Below, piece after piece: positions 47,396-57,197 of a DNA stretch of 64,000 bases. Position 1 is the stretch's first letter; every line of letters begins with the position of its first letter. This DNA is from Diorhabda sublineata (Eukaryota; Arthropoda; Insecta; Coleoptera; Chrysomelidae): assembly GCF_026230105.1 (NCBI RefSeq), contig NC_079486.1, positions 7,316,001 through 7,380,000 of the forward strand. Reading direction: 5' to 3'. Position numbers and translations under genes: made by a program. Below the pieces are notes generated by a model that did not search any database, had not been told where the DNA came from, and saw nothing but the letters and a program-made list of their open reading frames with translations.

Positions 47396-48994
47396 ATGGA
47401 AAAAGGAATGACACTCAGAGATGGGAAACAAATAAGATCAGAAGGAGAATCAGATGAAGAAGAAAGGAGACATGGAATGGGTGATTTCCAAGTACATTAT
47501 ATGGAACAAGACCATAATGAAGAAACAGACAGAACTGAAACAGAAGAAATGATAGAAAATAAAACTGCAGAAAATTCACAGAAAAAGAAAGAGAGGATGG
47601 ATATAATGAGTATGTTCCAGATTATGATAAAAAAAATGGATGAATCTAAAGAAGAAATAAAACGAGAAATGAATACAAATAGTCAAAGAATGGAAGAGAA
47701 AATAGAAGATATGAGAAAACAATTGGAAGAAGTAAGAAGCTATGCCGAAAACAAAATACAAGAGACAAAACAAGAAATTCGAGATGAAATGTTAGGAAGA
47801 TTAATGGAAGTGAAAAAAATACAATCTAGAGAAATGGAAAATATTAAGAAAAATGAAAATGAATTAAAAATGGAAATAGGTGAGAATAGTAAGAAAATAG
47901 AAATAAATACTGAGAAGATAAAGAAATTAGATGGAGAAATAATGAAAACGAATAAAAATATACAAGATATGGAGGAAGAGATGAACAAAGAAATAAAAAT
48001 GAATTTTAATATAGCAGAAGAACAGAATTATAAAACAAAAAGGGAATTTAAAATGGAAATAAAGAACATACAAGGAAAAATAGAACAAATTGAGAAAAAA
48101 GGAATGAGTATGGAATATGTTGGAGGAGTAAAAACAATTTATGGAGCAACTAGTCAAAAATTTGACGGAAATATTAAAAAAATACATCCAAAAATATTCA
48201 TAAGAATTTTGAAAAATCGAATAAGAGGAATAAATAATATTGAAGACATAAAGGAAATAATAAGAGATCATTTAGAAAATCATGCGTTAATATGGTTTTC
48301 TGCCAGGGAAAAAGATATGTCGGATTTTCAAGATTTTGAAACGGCATTTTTACAATATTTCTGGGGGGAAAATACTCAATCAACCATCAGGGAACAATTA
48401 TATTTCGGAAAGTTTGATGAAAATAGAAGCCATAGTTTGAACAATTATGCAATCCAACTACATGCGATGACACAATATCTGGAACCACCAATCCCTGAGG
48501 AGGAAATCGTTATGTTCATAGCAAGGCATTTCAAGGCAGAATTGGCTGAGACCATTGCAATACAAAATATAAGAAAATTGGATCAATTATCTTTGTATCT
48601 ACAAAGAGTAGAGAGAAATTTGATCAGACATGAAAATTCACAACAAAATATAAGAACAAATTATAGAAACAATGAAAATAATCAGAGAAACAACAATCAA
48701 AATAACAATTGGACAAATAATAGATTTAATAATAATAGAAATTATAATAATAATGCACAAATTAATAATAACAATAATTACAATAACAGAAACTACAATA
48801 CTAATACCAACAATAGAAACAACAATGATTCATACAGACAAAATAATTATAATGACAGGAACAATAGACAATATAGAGGACTGGAGAGTAGAAATTCTGA
48901 AGGAAATATGCAAAGAGGAAATGGAGATCAAGAGACAAGAAGAGTAAATTTTCAAAGAATCAATCAAGATAGAAGAAATAGATCAGAAAGCTGA
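47396..48994 (+). CDS. gag: Gag protein of the LTR element
   Basis: 532 codons from ATG 47396. Residues ~40-245 are a long K/E-rich coiled coil. Residues ~265-410 form a retrotransposon-gag domain (KIFIRILKNRIRG, HALIWFSAREKDM, FLQYFWGENTQS, SLNNYAIQLHAM, FIARHFKAELAETI). Residues ~420-500 are extremely rich in Asn with scattered Arg. No CCHC zinc knuckle is seen; the Asn/Arg tail may bind RNA instead. Gag builds the cytoplasmic particle that packages element RNA. TGA at 48992-48994 ends the frame, but coding-like sequence continues in the same frame for 35 codons to TAA 49100-49102, so the TGA may be a recent mutation. Confidence 0.9.
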   Translation: MEKGMTLRDGKQIRSEGESDEEERRHGMGDFQVHYMEQDHNEETDRTETEEMIENKTAENSQKKKERMDIMSMFQIMIKKMDESKEEIKREMNTNSQRMEEKIEDMRKQLEEVRSYAENKIQETKQEIRDEMLGRLMEVKKIQSREMENIKKNENELKMEIGENSKKIEINTEKIKKLDGEIMKTNKNIQDMEEEMNKEIKMNFNIAEEQNYKTKREFKMEIKNIQGKIEQIEKKGMSMEYVGGVKTIYGATSQKFDGNIKKIHPKIFIRILKNRIRGINNIEDIKEIIRDHLENHALIWFSAREKDMSDFQDFETAFLQYFWGENTQSTIREQLYFGKFDENRSHSLNNYAIQLHAMTQYLEPPIPEEEIVMFIARHFKAELAETIAIQNIRKLDQLSLYLQRVERNLIRHENSQQNIRTNYRNNENNQRNNNQNNNWTNNRFNNNRNYNNNAQINNNNNYNNRNYNTNTNNRNNNDSYRQNNYNDRNNRQYRGLESRNSEGNMQRGNGDQETRRVNFQRINQDRRNRSES

Positions 48995-49092
48995 GATGAT
49001 GATGTAACAAATATAAATGTAACAAGATTACATACAGAACAAATATATAGGGAAAATACAAGACAGACAACTGAACAAATAAATGACAATGA

Positions 49093-49099
49093 AAATTTT
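49093..49099 (+). promoter_or_regulatory. Candidate -1 ribosomal frameshift site
   Basis: AAATTTT is read as A AAT TTT in the gag frame (X XXY YYZ type) one codon before TAA 49100. In the -1 frame the sequence is open from here through the protease to 49695. Confidence 0.5.
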
Positions 49100-49695
49100 T
49101 AAATACGCACACATCAAATAAACAAAATCTATATATTTGTAAATATGAAAATCCAAATGAATTTATAAAAATAAATGAAAATATAGACACAGATGGGAAT
49201 AATAGTTTAATTATTATAAATGGGCTAATTAACAATTTAGAAGCTAAATTACTTATTGATACTGGATCAGAAGCATCAATGATTAATAAAAATTTTGTTG
49301 ATAAATTAAATATTCCTACAAATAAAATTATTAAAATCCCAAAAATAAATTTAATAGGTGCTAATTCAAAGAAAATATGTGAAATTAATAGATTAATAAA
49401 TATGAACGCTAATATTAAGGGAAAAGAATTTAATTTACAAGTATTAATTGCTCCAGATATTGAGACAGAAATAATAATAGGATATGATGAGCTAGAAAAA
49501 CATAAAGCCATAATAGATATTGAAGAAAGAAGATTAAAATTGGATGGAACATGGATTAACTTTGAAATAATAGCTTTGAAGGAAGAAGGTAAAGTAGTTA
49601 ATAATATGTACAAGGAAGAATTGAATAAAAATTATGATGATGAAGAAGAAGGGGAAGATGAAGTTATAATGGAACAACTTATAAAGAAGAATTAA
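49099..49695 (+). CDS. Retroviral-type aspartic protease of the LTR element
   Basis: Open in the -1 frame relative to gag. Contains LEAKLLIDTGSEASMINKNF with the catalytic DTG at 49258-49266, LIAPDIETEIIIGYDELEKH (the IIG flap/strand block), DIEERRLKL and an acidic C-terminus ending at TAA 49695. The length fits one protease domain that must dimerise. It cleaves Gag in related elements. An RT would normally follow in the same frame; here the element goes straight to the 3' LTR 62 bp later. The first ATG in frame is 49279, inside the domain, which supports expression by frameshift and not by independent initiation. Confidence 0.85.
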   Translation, partial: LNTHTSNKQNLYICKYENPNEFIKINENIDTDGNNSLIIINGLINNLEAKLLIDTGSEASMINKNFVDKLNIPTNKIIKIPKINLIGANSKKICEINRLINMNANIKGKEFNLQVLIAPDIETEIIIGYDELEKHKAIIDIEERRLKLDGTWINFEIIALKEEGKVVNNMYKEELNKNYDDEEEGEDEVIMEQLIKKN

Positions 49696-49757
49696 AATTT
49701 GGTTTTCTTATTTCTTTTATAAATAAAATAAATCAAGAAAACAAATTTTGGGAATGT

Positions 49758-50675
49758 TGTTATGGTATGAATATATTCAAAATAAATTATTAAATAATAA
49801 TAAGATATAAATAAAGCAATAAGTTCAGTTCTGTTATTCGGTTATTTAGAGACGTTTATCACAATAAAATAAATAACATTCTTTATATAAGTTCTGGCCA
49901 ACACTATATTCTAAATTATTATTTAATTTTGACAAAAAAATCAACAACGAGAAAAAATTTTTTTTGGCAAGAGAAAAAAAGAGTAAAATAATTTTAATTG
50001 AAATTTAAAAAAATTAAAATCTTGATAAAAAAGGCATAAAATATTCAAAGGATTGATAATTAATAATTGTATAAGTGTAGTAATAAGAAATTAGTGAAAA
50101 CAATTAAATAAAGTGAAATAAGTGAGAATACTCACAAAGGGACAATTTCCAAGATAAAGAAGTTGTGAAAAGGAAAAGAACAGGAGTGGAACTACAGCGG
50201 AGTATCTGTTTAAATTAAATTAAAAAAAAAAAAATTAAAAATACAACATAACAAACACTTAAGGTACTGTTCTATTAAGTTTAAGTATTTCCTTTAGTAT
50301 ATAATATTTGAATTCACATTTCCATATAATTTAGTTTTATGAGTGTAATTATGAGTATGAATGAATGAATGAATGTTTGTAAAATAAAATAATTGTAATA
50401 GCTAGTTAAGAAATTGTATATTTTGAATATTTTATTCATTATAAAGAACAGACCCGGTCTTAAAACTATTATAATCTGACCTTATAACCATAACAATTTA
50501 TCGCAATAAAATTTTTTAATTTGACCTCACAATATAATACCCTGAGAATAAAAAAAATAATAATAACATAATAAAATAAAGAAATTCAAATAATTATTAA
50601 TGGCGCCCAAATTAAAATCTGATTTTATTTAAAATAAAATTTATAAAAATAAACATTACACACTAATAATACCAT

Positions 50676-50679
<4 letters not shown>
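49758..50679 (+). repeat. 3' LTR (922 bp, internally deleted)
   Basis: Same ends as the 5' LTR. The deletion joins TTTAATTTTGACAAA to AAAATCAACAACGAG. The preceding bases, TTTTGGGAATGT, contain only a weak purine tract. Confidence 0.92.

Positions 50680-50755
<76 letters not shown>
50680..50755. repeat. (TA)n tract, right of the LTR element
   Basis: Right half of the microsatellite split by the LTR insertion. Confidence 0.95.
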
Positions 50756-50756
<1 letters not shown>

Positions 50757-50962
50757 TATAAATAGGACCCATTTCGACGAAATTATAAGTTACATCCAAT
50801 AATCATCTCAAATCTGAATGGATAGAATTATGGAATAAACGTTTGAATGGATTGAAGACTGACTTCGAATGGCTAATGAAGATGATGAAAGAAAACAAAA
50901 GGGGAAAAGTAATGATTATATCATAAAATACGTGAGGACAATTTGTGTGCTGCATTTACTAC
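50756..50962 (+). pseudogene. ~200-bp repeat tip plus unknown gene fragment
   Basis: 50765-50795 is the tip of the dispersed repeat (ATTTCGACGAAATTATAAGT). From 50797 the sequence follows the unknown gene fragment also seen at 5840 and 56090: LKSEWIELWNKR, then RMANEDDERKQKGK in a shifted frame, ending TTTGTGTGCTGCATTTACTAC. Confidence 0.45.
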
Positions 50963-52190
50963 GGGGCCATCCACAAAGTACGTCACACCTTAACGGGGAG
51001 GAAGAGTATCACCGAAGTGTGACATCGTTTGACAAGGGGCATGAAGGGGTCAATAGTTTTGTGACGTCACATGTTAAAATTTAAAATACTAAATGCAAAG
51101 TTTGGATGCGAACTGAAAATTTAAAAAATTTACGAACTTTATCTATATTAATCAATACTTTAGCATTCTCGCTATGAGATAATCTCTCATGCAACGTCAT
51201 TTAACTTCTAGAGCGGCGTTGTAATGCAAGTGAGACACTCAAATTCACGAGAATTTTGAATGGTATTAAGGATTTAACTAGGTTTAAGTCGTCGGCGAGT
51301 GCTCGCTCGCTTTTCTATCGTTCCGCAGTCGGTTGTTTGCGAGACATTCGGCAAGTGCTGCCTTAGGCGCCGGCGCAGTGACTTCACGATTGACTTTTGC
51401 CGAATGACAGTTATAGTCTTCTCAGTTTAATTGTTTTAACATTTTTAATTTATTAAATTATTTTAAAATGAACAAAAAGATTGGTTGAAGTTATAAGATG
51501 TTGTCAGACATTAGACGACTTGCAAGCTGAACTATTTAAGCAAGGCTATACTCTCAGTCGGTCAGAATTGTATTTGAGACGTCTTCCCAAGCGAGTAAAT
51601 ACAGAGGAAGGTAAAAAACATGTCGTAACCGTTCCTGTCAAGCTTTGTAAACCAGACTCTACGTTACATTCAAAGCATAGAGATGGCAAATTTTGTACCA
51701 CTACTATACGAAATCTTGAATCTGTAGCTTCAATTTTGGGTCCGGACCAAGTTTTTTTTTCGATGATAGATGATAAAGCACGTGTACCTTTAGGCATTGC
51801 ACCAATATTAATGCATCTTGATTACCGTGTCCAATTGCCAGATCATGATTTTATAGTCGCTGAGATACATGAACTTATTCCAATTGGTTATGCGGGCATT
51901 CTAATCAAAAAAGATGGTGAAGGATCTGAATCTATGACGTACTCTGTTCCTGCATTCGTAGCAATTCGTAGTGGAAAACATTCAACTTCCAATGCAGAGA
52001 CTCATGCTATTGACATTCATAAGCTTTCTGAAGTACCGACTTTCGAAAACTTATTGAGAACTAGAGAAGTTTTGTAAAACCTGTATTTATTTTCACATGC
52101 GATGGTTCTGATGAAAATCCAAGGTAAGAGCGGGTTATAATTTCAGCTATAAAACATTTTAAAGATTTTGATTCAGATGCAATTTTATAG
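50963..52190 (+). mobile_element. Unclassified DNA transposon, 3' end lost
   Basis: Begins GGGGCCATCCACAAAGTACG, a terminal sequence type found widely in animal repeats, followed by a TGTGACATCG...TTTTGTGACGTCACAT subterminal region. GC-richer leader DNA (51290-51420) precedes the transposase frame. The left junction is shown by the paralogous site at 56342, which lacks the element. The right end is replaced by hAT sequence at about 52190. Confidence 0.65.
51466..52190 (+). pseudogene. DDE-like transposase of an uncommon family
   Basis: Main frame 51481-52077: LKQGYTLSRSELYLRRLPKR-type N-terminal helices (here FKQGYTLSRSELYLRRLPKR), KHVVTVPVKLCKPDSTLHSK, FFSMIDDKARVPLGIAP, LMHLDYRVQLPDHDF, HELIPIGYAGILIK and FVAIRSGKHSTSN. 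After a frame change near 52075 comes FIFTCDGSDENPR, then TAA, then VIISAIKHF. I recognise this block order from uncharacterised proteins repeated in many animal genomes. DDKARVP and CDGSDENPR probably supply catalytic acidic residues, but the superfamily name is not certain. An ATG at 51468 is followed by TGA in its own frame, so the true start is unclear. Confidence 0.7.
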
Positions 52191-52315
52191 CTACAAATGT
52201 GAAGTGAGCACAAAGATTCGTTGTGAAGTACGGTGGCTCTCAAGAGGTAAAGTGCTGTCAAGATTGTTTAAGCTTCTTCATGAATTAAGATTGTTTTTGT
52301 TGGAATATCACAATA
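52191..52315 (+). pseudogene. hAT-type transposase fragment, copy 2
   Basis: KIRCEVRWLSRGKVLSRLFK then LLHELRLFLLEYHNR, in a clean plus frame, the conserved ZBED5-like hAT block. It is the same segment as 6370-6490. It is joined on the left to the DDE element and on the right to antisense copia. Confidence 0.82.
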
Positions 52316-52868
52316 GGTCGGAATTTTTTCTTTTTGATTTCCTTATTTCCTATTCCTTGTTGTCCTCAATATTATTTTACACTTCTCACTTTATTGTTTG
52401 TTGTTATTTGTTTTCAACATCATTTTCCTCATCGTGGTTCTTCTTCACATTACTTTCATCTTGTTTTTGACTTCTGCTTTCTTCATTATCTTCTAATATC
52501 CGAGTTATTATTTTTATATTATGTATTTCAACTTTATTCCAGAGCCGATATCCATTCGAGTATCTTATCACCTGAAGTTTTTTATTTCTCTTTTGTTTCA
52601 GCCAAATTCTGAGGTTTTTTTTAAATTTTTGGCATAAGCATATGAGCCAAATACACTTAGATTACTTAGTTTCGGTGGTTTACCCTCAATTCACTTTTCC
52701 ATTAAGTTATGGAAAGTTTACTGGAGTATGATCAATAATAGTACCTCATTTTTTTATATATTCTTTTATTCGTTTACTCATATTTAATTAAAATAATTTA
52801 ATATTATAGTGGAATAAAACGCGACGTGGTTTCCTTTTAGGTAATCAGTATAATCCTGACACGACTAA
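52316..52868 (-). pseudogene. copia integrase/linker and LTR-like fragment, copy 2
   Basis: Minus-strand counterpart of 6491-7060: YRLWNKVEIHNIKIITRILE, an acidic E/D/N linker, and upstream the ATGAGGTACTATTATTGATC and AAACCACGTCGCGTTTTATT stretches shared with the LTR-like part of copy 1. More frameshifted than copy 1. Confidence 0.7.
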
Positions 52869-53225
52869 TTATTTACTTTTTATTAACATTATATCTAATA
52901 ATAACTCAATTTTTAAATTATTTGCTTCTATTTCGTTGTTAGAGAAAATAAAAAAATTGTCCACATACAGAGCAATTATTGTGATTGAATTATTTTCCGT
53001 TCTTATGTAAATACAAGGTTCAATTTTTAATCTTTCATAATTTAATTCAATTAAAACATCATTCACACGATCATTCCAAGCCTTAGATGACTGTTTTAGC
53101 CCATATATTGCCCTTTTCTAGTTTCAAGCATTTATCATTATCCTAACAAACAAGCCCTTCAGGCATTTGCATATAAACACTTTCTTTCAGGAAACCGTTA
53201 AGAAATATCTGTTCTCGATAAGTAA
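52869..53225 (-). pseudogene. copia reverse transcriptase fragment, copy 2
   Basis: In minus order: NGFLKESVYMQMPEGLVC near 53195, KGQYMG, WNDRVNDVLIELNYERLKIE, PCIYIRTENNSITIIALYVD, NFFIFSNNEIEANNLKIEL. The catalytic YVDD is YVDN here. The frame 52869-53066 is the intact part. The end is cut at about 52910 and joined to LTR-like sequence, so RNase H is absent. Confidence 0.85.
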
Positions 53226-53440
53226 AGAAGGATATCGGTTGTAATTTTACTTAAATTTTGGGTTGGCAATTCAATTTTCATAGCTATTATGGTGGAGCGA
53301 GAATGAAAAAAAAATATAACTGCTCAGTAACCATCATAAAAAAGCCGTTACATTGTTATCACCATTGCATTGATAAATTTCGCAAAACATGTAACTTATA
53401 ATTTCGTTGAAATGGTCCAAAGACAACCCTGTTTAGTCTC

Positions 53441-53441
<1 letters not shown>
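53226..53441 (-). repeat. ~200-bp dispersed repeat, inverted copy
   Basis: Same sequence and orientation as 8375-8575 (TTCGCAAAACATGTAACTTA, GAAATGGTCCAA, TTTAGTCTCGTA). Forms the right border of the second island. Confidence 0.75.
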
Positions 53442-53499
<58 letters not shown>

Positions 53500-53500
53500 C
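53442..53500. repeat. (TA)n microsatellite
   Basis: About 58 bp of TA repeats with one TG interruption, outer flank of the repeat copy. Confidence 0.95.
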
Positions 53501-53744
53501 ACTCTGAGACTCTCAGTACCCCAAAAGTTGATACCATTGATGAAAATGACTATTCTAAATTATAGGGGAAACAAATGATAGCATATAATAATGATTTAAC
53601 TTTAATTAGGAAAAGTATAAAATAAGTATCACTATATATCACGGAAGAAGTAATTAGAAGATACCAATAGCGGTATTCTAGCAGAGCCAATACAGTCACA
53701 TACATTTCTTTCAACAGCAATATTCCACTCACTCCTGAAAAAAT

Positions 53745-54165
53745 CTAGAATGATGAGAGTATTCCAAAAGACTACAATAATTATCAAACTATCAACAAAT
53801 ATTTGTAAAAACTGGCATTCGGACTAAGCTCATAGTTAGAATTATTCTGGATAATAACTAAATGACAAACTGCCCAATAATCAAGTTGTATTCAAAAACT
53901 CTTGCACTGACCATATTATGGGAAAATAATACTGGCACAAAATGAAGTTATCTGGTTAATTTTGCGAAAGAACATTTTATTCGATAAATAGAAGCAAAGT
54001 GAAGAATTCTAAAAGTGTATGGAGTATTAGATAAGTACACCAGAATATATATTTTTATAACAATAGCATAGGTAAATTCCAGCTTGCAGTACAACATTCC
54101 AGCAAATCAGAATGAAAAATGAAGTGAGACGGGGATATGTGCTGTCACCAACCGCCAACTCACAT
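53745..54165 (+). pseudogene. Strongly decayed LINE reverse transcriptase
   Basis: Scattered over all plus frames: KDYNNYQTIN (motif 'NNYRPI'), QVVFKNSCTDHIMGK (motif 'GFRxxRSCxDHI'), LVNFAKEHFIR (corresponding to 'VDFxKAFDSV') and NEVRRGYVLSPT (corresponding to 'GVRQGCxLSPxLF') in the correct order and spacing for a non-LTR RT. It is cut at SPT by a copia fragment on the other strand. Confidence 0.6.
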
Positions 54166-54169
54166 ATGT

Positions 54170-54338
54170 ACAACTTAAAAATTTTAAATTTGGAACTTAA
54201 CTCAATTTTTAAATTATTTGCTTCTATTTCGTTGTTAGAGAAAATAAAAAAATCGTCCACATACATAGCAATTAATATGATTACATTATTTTCCCTTTTT
54301 ATGTAAATACAAGGTTCAATTTGTTGCTCTGATATCAA
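54170..54338 (-). pseudogene. copia reverse transcriptase fragment, copy 3
   Basis: Frame from 54338: QIEPCIYIKRENNVI then LIAMYVDDFFIFSNNEIEAN, with the YVDD catalytic box intact, then NNLKIELSSKFKI. It is only about 55 residues long, inserted in or joined to the LINE remnant. Confidence 0.8.
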
Positions 54339-54890
54339 AGCAGACGATTTTCAATGGAAAGGAAATACTGACAAAATTTTTTTGAAAAAGAATGTGTAAT
54401 TGATAAGAGAATTAGCTTATTTACAGAGAATATTGTTTTCAGACAAATAGTTATGTTAAATTTGGAGCTATTAAACCGTGTAGCAGTGTTTAGATTCAAC
54501 ATCTGAAAGGTATTTATTGTCTGTTGGAAAAATGTTGTTAATGCATATTTTGTAGTTTACATCAGTCTGAAAGATCCGCTTCTTCCAAATTTTAAAAAAT
54601 TGAATTATTTTACTCATCTGAAACTTTAAGTGCTTCTAACAGTAAGACTAACTATTGTAACCTACAAGGAGAATGTTCTTATAATGTCATTGGTATTGAG
54701 ATCCTATAAAACAAGAAACTTTGTAGGAAATCTCATCAGTTCTAATTTCGATACACCGAAGGAGGCCAAGAAAAATATGAGTATTCTGAAAAATACTATT
54801 GTGTGTCATTTAAATAAAAAACACTTATTTGGTGTTTGACGAACTTTGATTGAGAGCAAAGTAACTTCCCTCTAGTCTCAAATAAAAGTT
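54339..54890. other. No feature recognised
   Basis: AT-rich, short unsupported ORFs only (for example 54630-54839). Part may belong to the P-like element that becomes recognisable from 54900. Confidence 0.4.
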
Positions 54891-54899
54891 AATCTTCTA

Positions 54900-55500
54900 A
54901 AATTTATACAGCCAAACTTTTATTTTTAGGCTTCCATTCCAGGTAGCACTAATGAAATTTTGGAAAGAATGCTGAAAGCAAGAAGTAAAGAAAATATTCT
55001 TCAGAGTTAAGGTCGTTTGCTGTAACCTTAAGTTTCTATTCACCAAGAACATATAATTTTACTAGTACTACATTCCATAAATCATTACAGTACATTGTTA
55101 CCATTCCAAAATGGTATTAATGGTATTATGTGCTCAAAAACCAAAAGGCAAAAATTTTATGACAGTGAAATTGTATGTAATTAGATTTGGAATGAAATTT
55201 GCAATAAGAAGACGGATTGAATGAAGAGGAAAAGAAGACGGATTGAATGAAGAGGAAAAAAATTTACAGGATATGTGGACATTGGAACAAACGTGAATAC
55301 TGCCGAATTACCCGAAGGAAGGGACCTGTTGTGTACTTTTTTTTGCAAGTACGTTGTGGTAGCGAAAAAGCTGATTTGGTAAAAAAGTGCCATGAATTTA
55401 TGCGTTAAAATTGGGTAAAAGTTTTGTCAATGATTTTTGATAGTGCTATGGCCAATTGGCAAAGAGTTAAATCTTTTTTACGGTGAATAATATAAAGTTA
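54900..55500 (+). pseudogene. P-element/THAP9-type transposase remnant
   Basis: The plus frames show LRSFAVTLSFYSPRTYNFTS followed by TFHKSL and a TIPKWY-like end (54995-55110). This matches the 'AxTLxFYSPKAYxYxRxxFxxxLPHPxTxxxWY' block of P-element/THAP9 transposases. A FTGYVDIGTNVN strand and LLCTFFCKYVVVAK follow at 55265-55370 (the 'F.GYVDxG...ALVFMxxGL..xWK' region). Many indels are present. A 26-bp direct duplication (GAAGACGGATTGAATGAAGA) sits between the blocks at 55208-55260. The THAP DNA-binding domain is not present. Confidence 0.55.
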
Positions 55501-55980
55501 AAATCATTACTCGGATGTTGAAAGATTATGAGGAAAGCAGTAGTCAATAACAAGATGAAAGTAATGTGAAGAAAAGCCATGATGAGGAAAATGATGCTGG
55601 AAACAAAAAACAAGAAACAGAAAAGTCAGTAAACACAAAAACCATATTTCAAATTATCAGCAATGTATTTACGGTTCGGTTTTGCCTTCTTAGGGACTCT
55701 TAAAAATTCTAGCCTAATAAAAATAAGTTTTGCATTGATATGTTTATTATTATAAATTATTAATAAATTTTTTGTCTCCACACTTGTTTTTGAATAAGAA
55801 TAAGAACTTTCAAGGTACTTACCATTTAACCAATCTAATCACTTTGTACAAATTAAACAATATATGTGCAAATCGAACTAAACGAGTAATGGAGAAATGT
55901 TCTGAAAAGTTTTGGTTGTATGTGACTTGGTTGAGATATTATAGATTATAATGGAGACTAGCTAAAACGTTCAAATAAGA
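55501..55980. other. AT-rich spacer, partly shared with 5650-5720
   Basis: GTGAAGAAAAGCCATGATGA and AAAATGATGCTG are shared with 5670-5710, in the same order before the unknown gene fragment. No gene was recognised. Confidence 0.4.
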
Positions 55981-56342
55981 ATGCTTATGGTTACAAACGT
56001 AAATGAAAATGATTTCTTTCTGAACTTGATTTATACAATTATAAATAATTTCGAATTGTATAAGTTTGAAGAATTAGAAAATGGAGCCGAAGATACCTCT
56101 AATAATGATCTTTTACCCGAATGTATACAATTATGGAATGAACGTTTTATTGAATTGCATAGTGACAAATTGAAAAGAGTCAAATGAGCATTAAGAAAAC
56201 GAATGGCAATACCAATACTGACAATTCCAGATCAGATGATACTTCGAATGGCTAATGAAGATGATGATAGAAAACAAAAGGGGTAAAGTGTTGATTATTT
56301 CATAAAGTACGCGAGGACAATTTGTGTGCTGCATTTACTACT
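55981..56342 (+). pseudogene. Unknown gene fragment, longest copy
   Basis: ATG 55981 opens 68 codons: VNENDFFLNLI, NFELYKFEELENGAEDTSNN, PECIQLWNERFIELHSDKLK, then a TGA. A continuation, RMAIPILTIPDQMILRMANE and DDDRKQKG, is readable with one frame change and a stop. Related to 5722-5938 and 50797-50962. The 3' end shows the site where the DDE transposon is inserted in the 50.9-kb copy. I do not recognise the family. Confidence 0.45.
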
Positions 56343-57197
56343 ACTGCTACCACCATACACACTATTACACTGTCTGACGCCGGTTTCGATGTTCTCCTCT
56401 AGTTTCTATGTGATTTGTACAAAACAAAATGTATTACTGCGTATACTTTGATATCAGGTGGTTATTTGATTGAATTAGATACAAACAACTACAGGAAGAG
56501 GTGATTTATAAGATATCAACTGTTTTTGGTATTTGTAATAACTGCAAATTATCAAAGGATTATTTCTTGAAGGAAAGACTATCATTACTCTGACTGAATT
56601 AGAACAACTTTAAATTCAGTGGTAAGTTCAATAATTACTCATCTTGTACTGTATACTGTGAACAATTTGAAATTATTATTATTATAATTATTTTCTATTT
56701 TATGCTCTTTGAAAAATAGCAAATGAATGCTCTTCAATTTTTTCGATAATAGTATAATGGGGTTTATATAGAACTGCTTTTGTCACTTGCCATTTTTCTG
56801 GATTAGAAAGTTTCTTTACACAATACTGAAGTGAATGTAGTGGACAAGCCAGTCCTTCATCAAGTGGATTTGAGGATAACTTTGAGAATGAAGAGGTATT
56901 TCGACTGAATTGACTTTGGCTATTTATAGTATATAGATACATTTTTCAGCAATTTTCTTATCATAATAACTGCAAAACTCGCCAGAGATTACAGTCTTTC
57001 TCATTAAAAATAATCGAAATTACTAAATATCTACACGAATATGCAAGGTATGGTTCAAAGTTGATAAATATATCAGTGGAAAATTGTTTTCTAAACGTAA
57101 GTTTAATACATTCCGTACGAGGATGGTGTAGAAGTATCTAGCCTGACTTAGAGATGGCTGTCGTTGCTTTGAAAATACCAGTATTAGATAAAAAGTC
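56343..57197 (-). other. Unassigned region with one minus ORF
   Basis: Minus frame 56700-56942 (80 residues) includes NPEKWQVTKAVLYKPHYTII. The stretch AATCCAGAAAAATGGCAAGT recurs in inverted orientation at 60659-60740, so this is a repeated sequence of unknown kind. Confidence 0.3.

Larger units (their letters stand above)
46047..50679 (+). mobile_element. LTR retrotransposon with gag and protease only
   Basis: Both LTRs begin TGTTATGGTA and end TACCATAACA. Between them lie a primer-binding site, gag, a protease frame and nothing else. The internal region is about 2.45 kb, and no reverse transcriptase, RNase H, integrase or env is present. It is a non-autonomous element that would need enzymes from a relative. 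The family is probably Ty3/gypsy, judging from the gag type, but this is inference. The flanks are (TA)n on both sides, so the target duplication cannot be read. Confidence 0.9.

Noticed and set aside
47576..48383. Phe/Ser/Ile-rich minus-strand ORFs and the Ile-rich plus ORF 48672-48947
   Set aside because: Shadows of the AT-rich gag frame. The gag frame has recognisable domain order; these have none.
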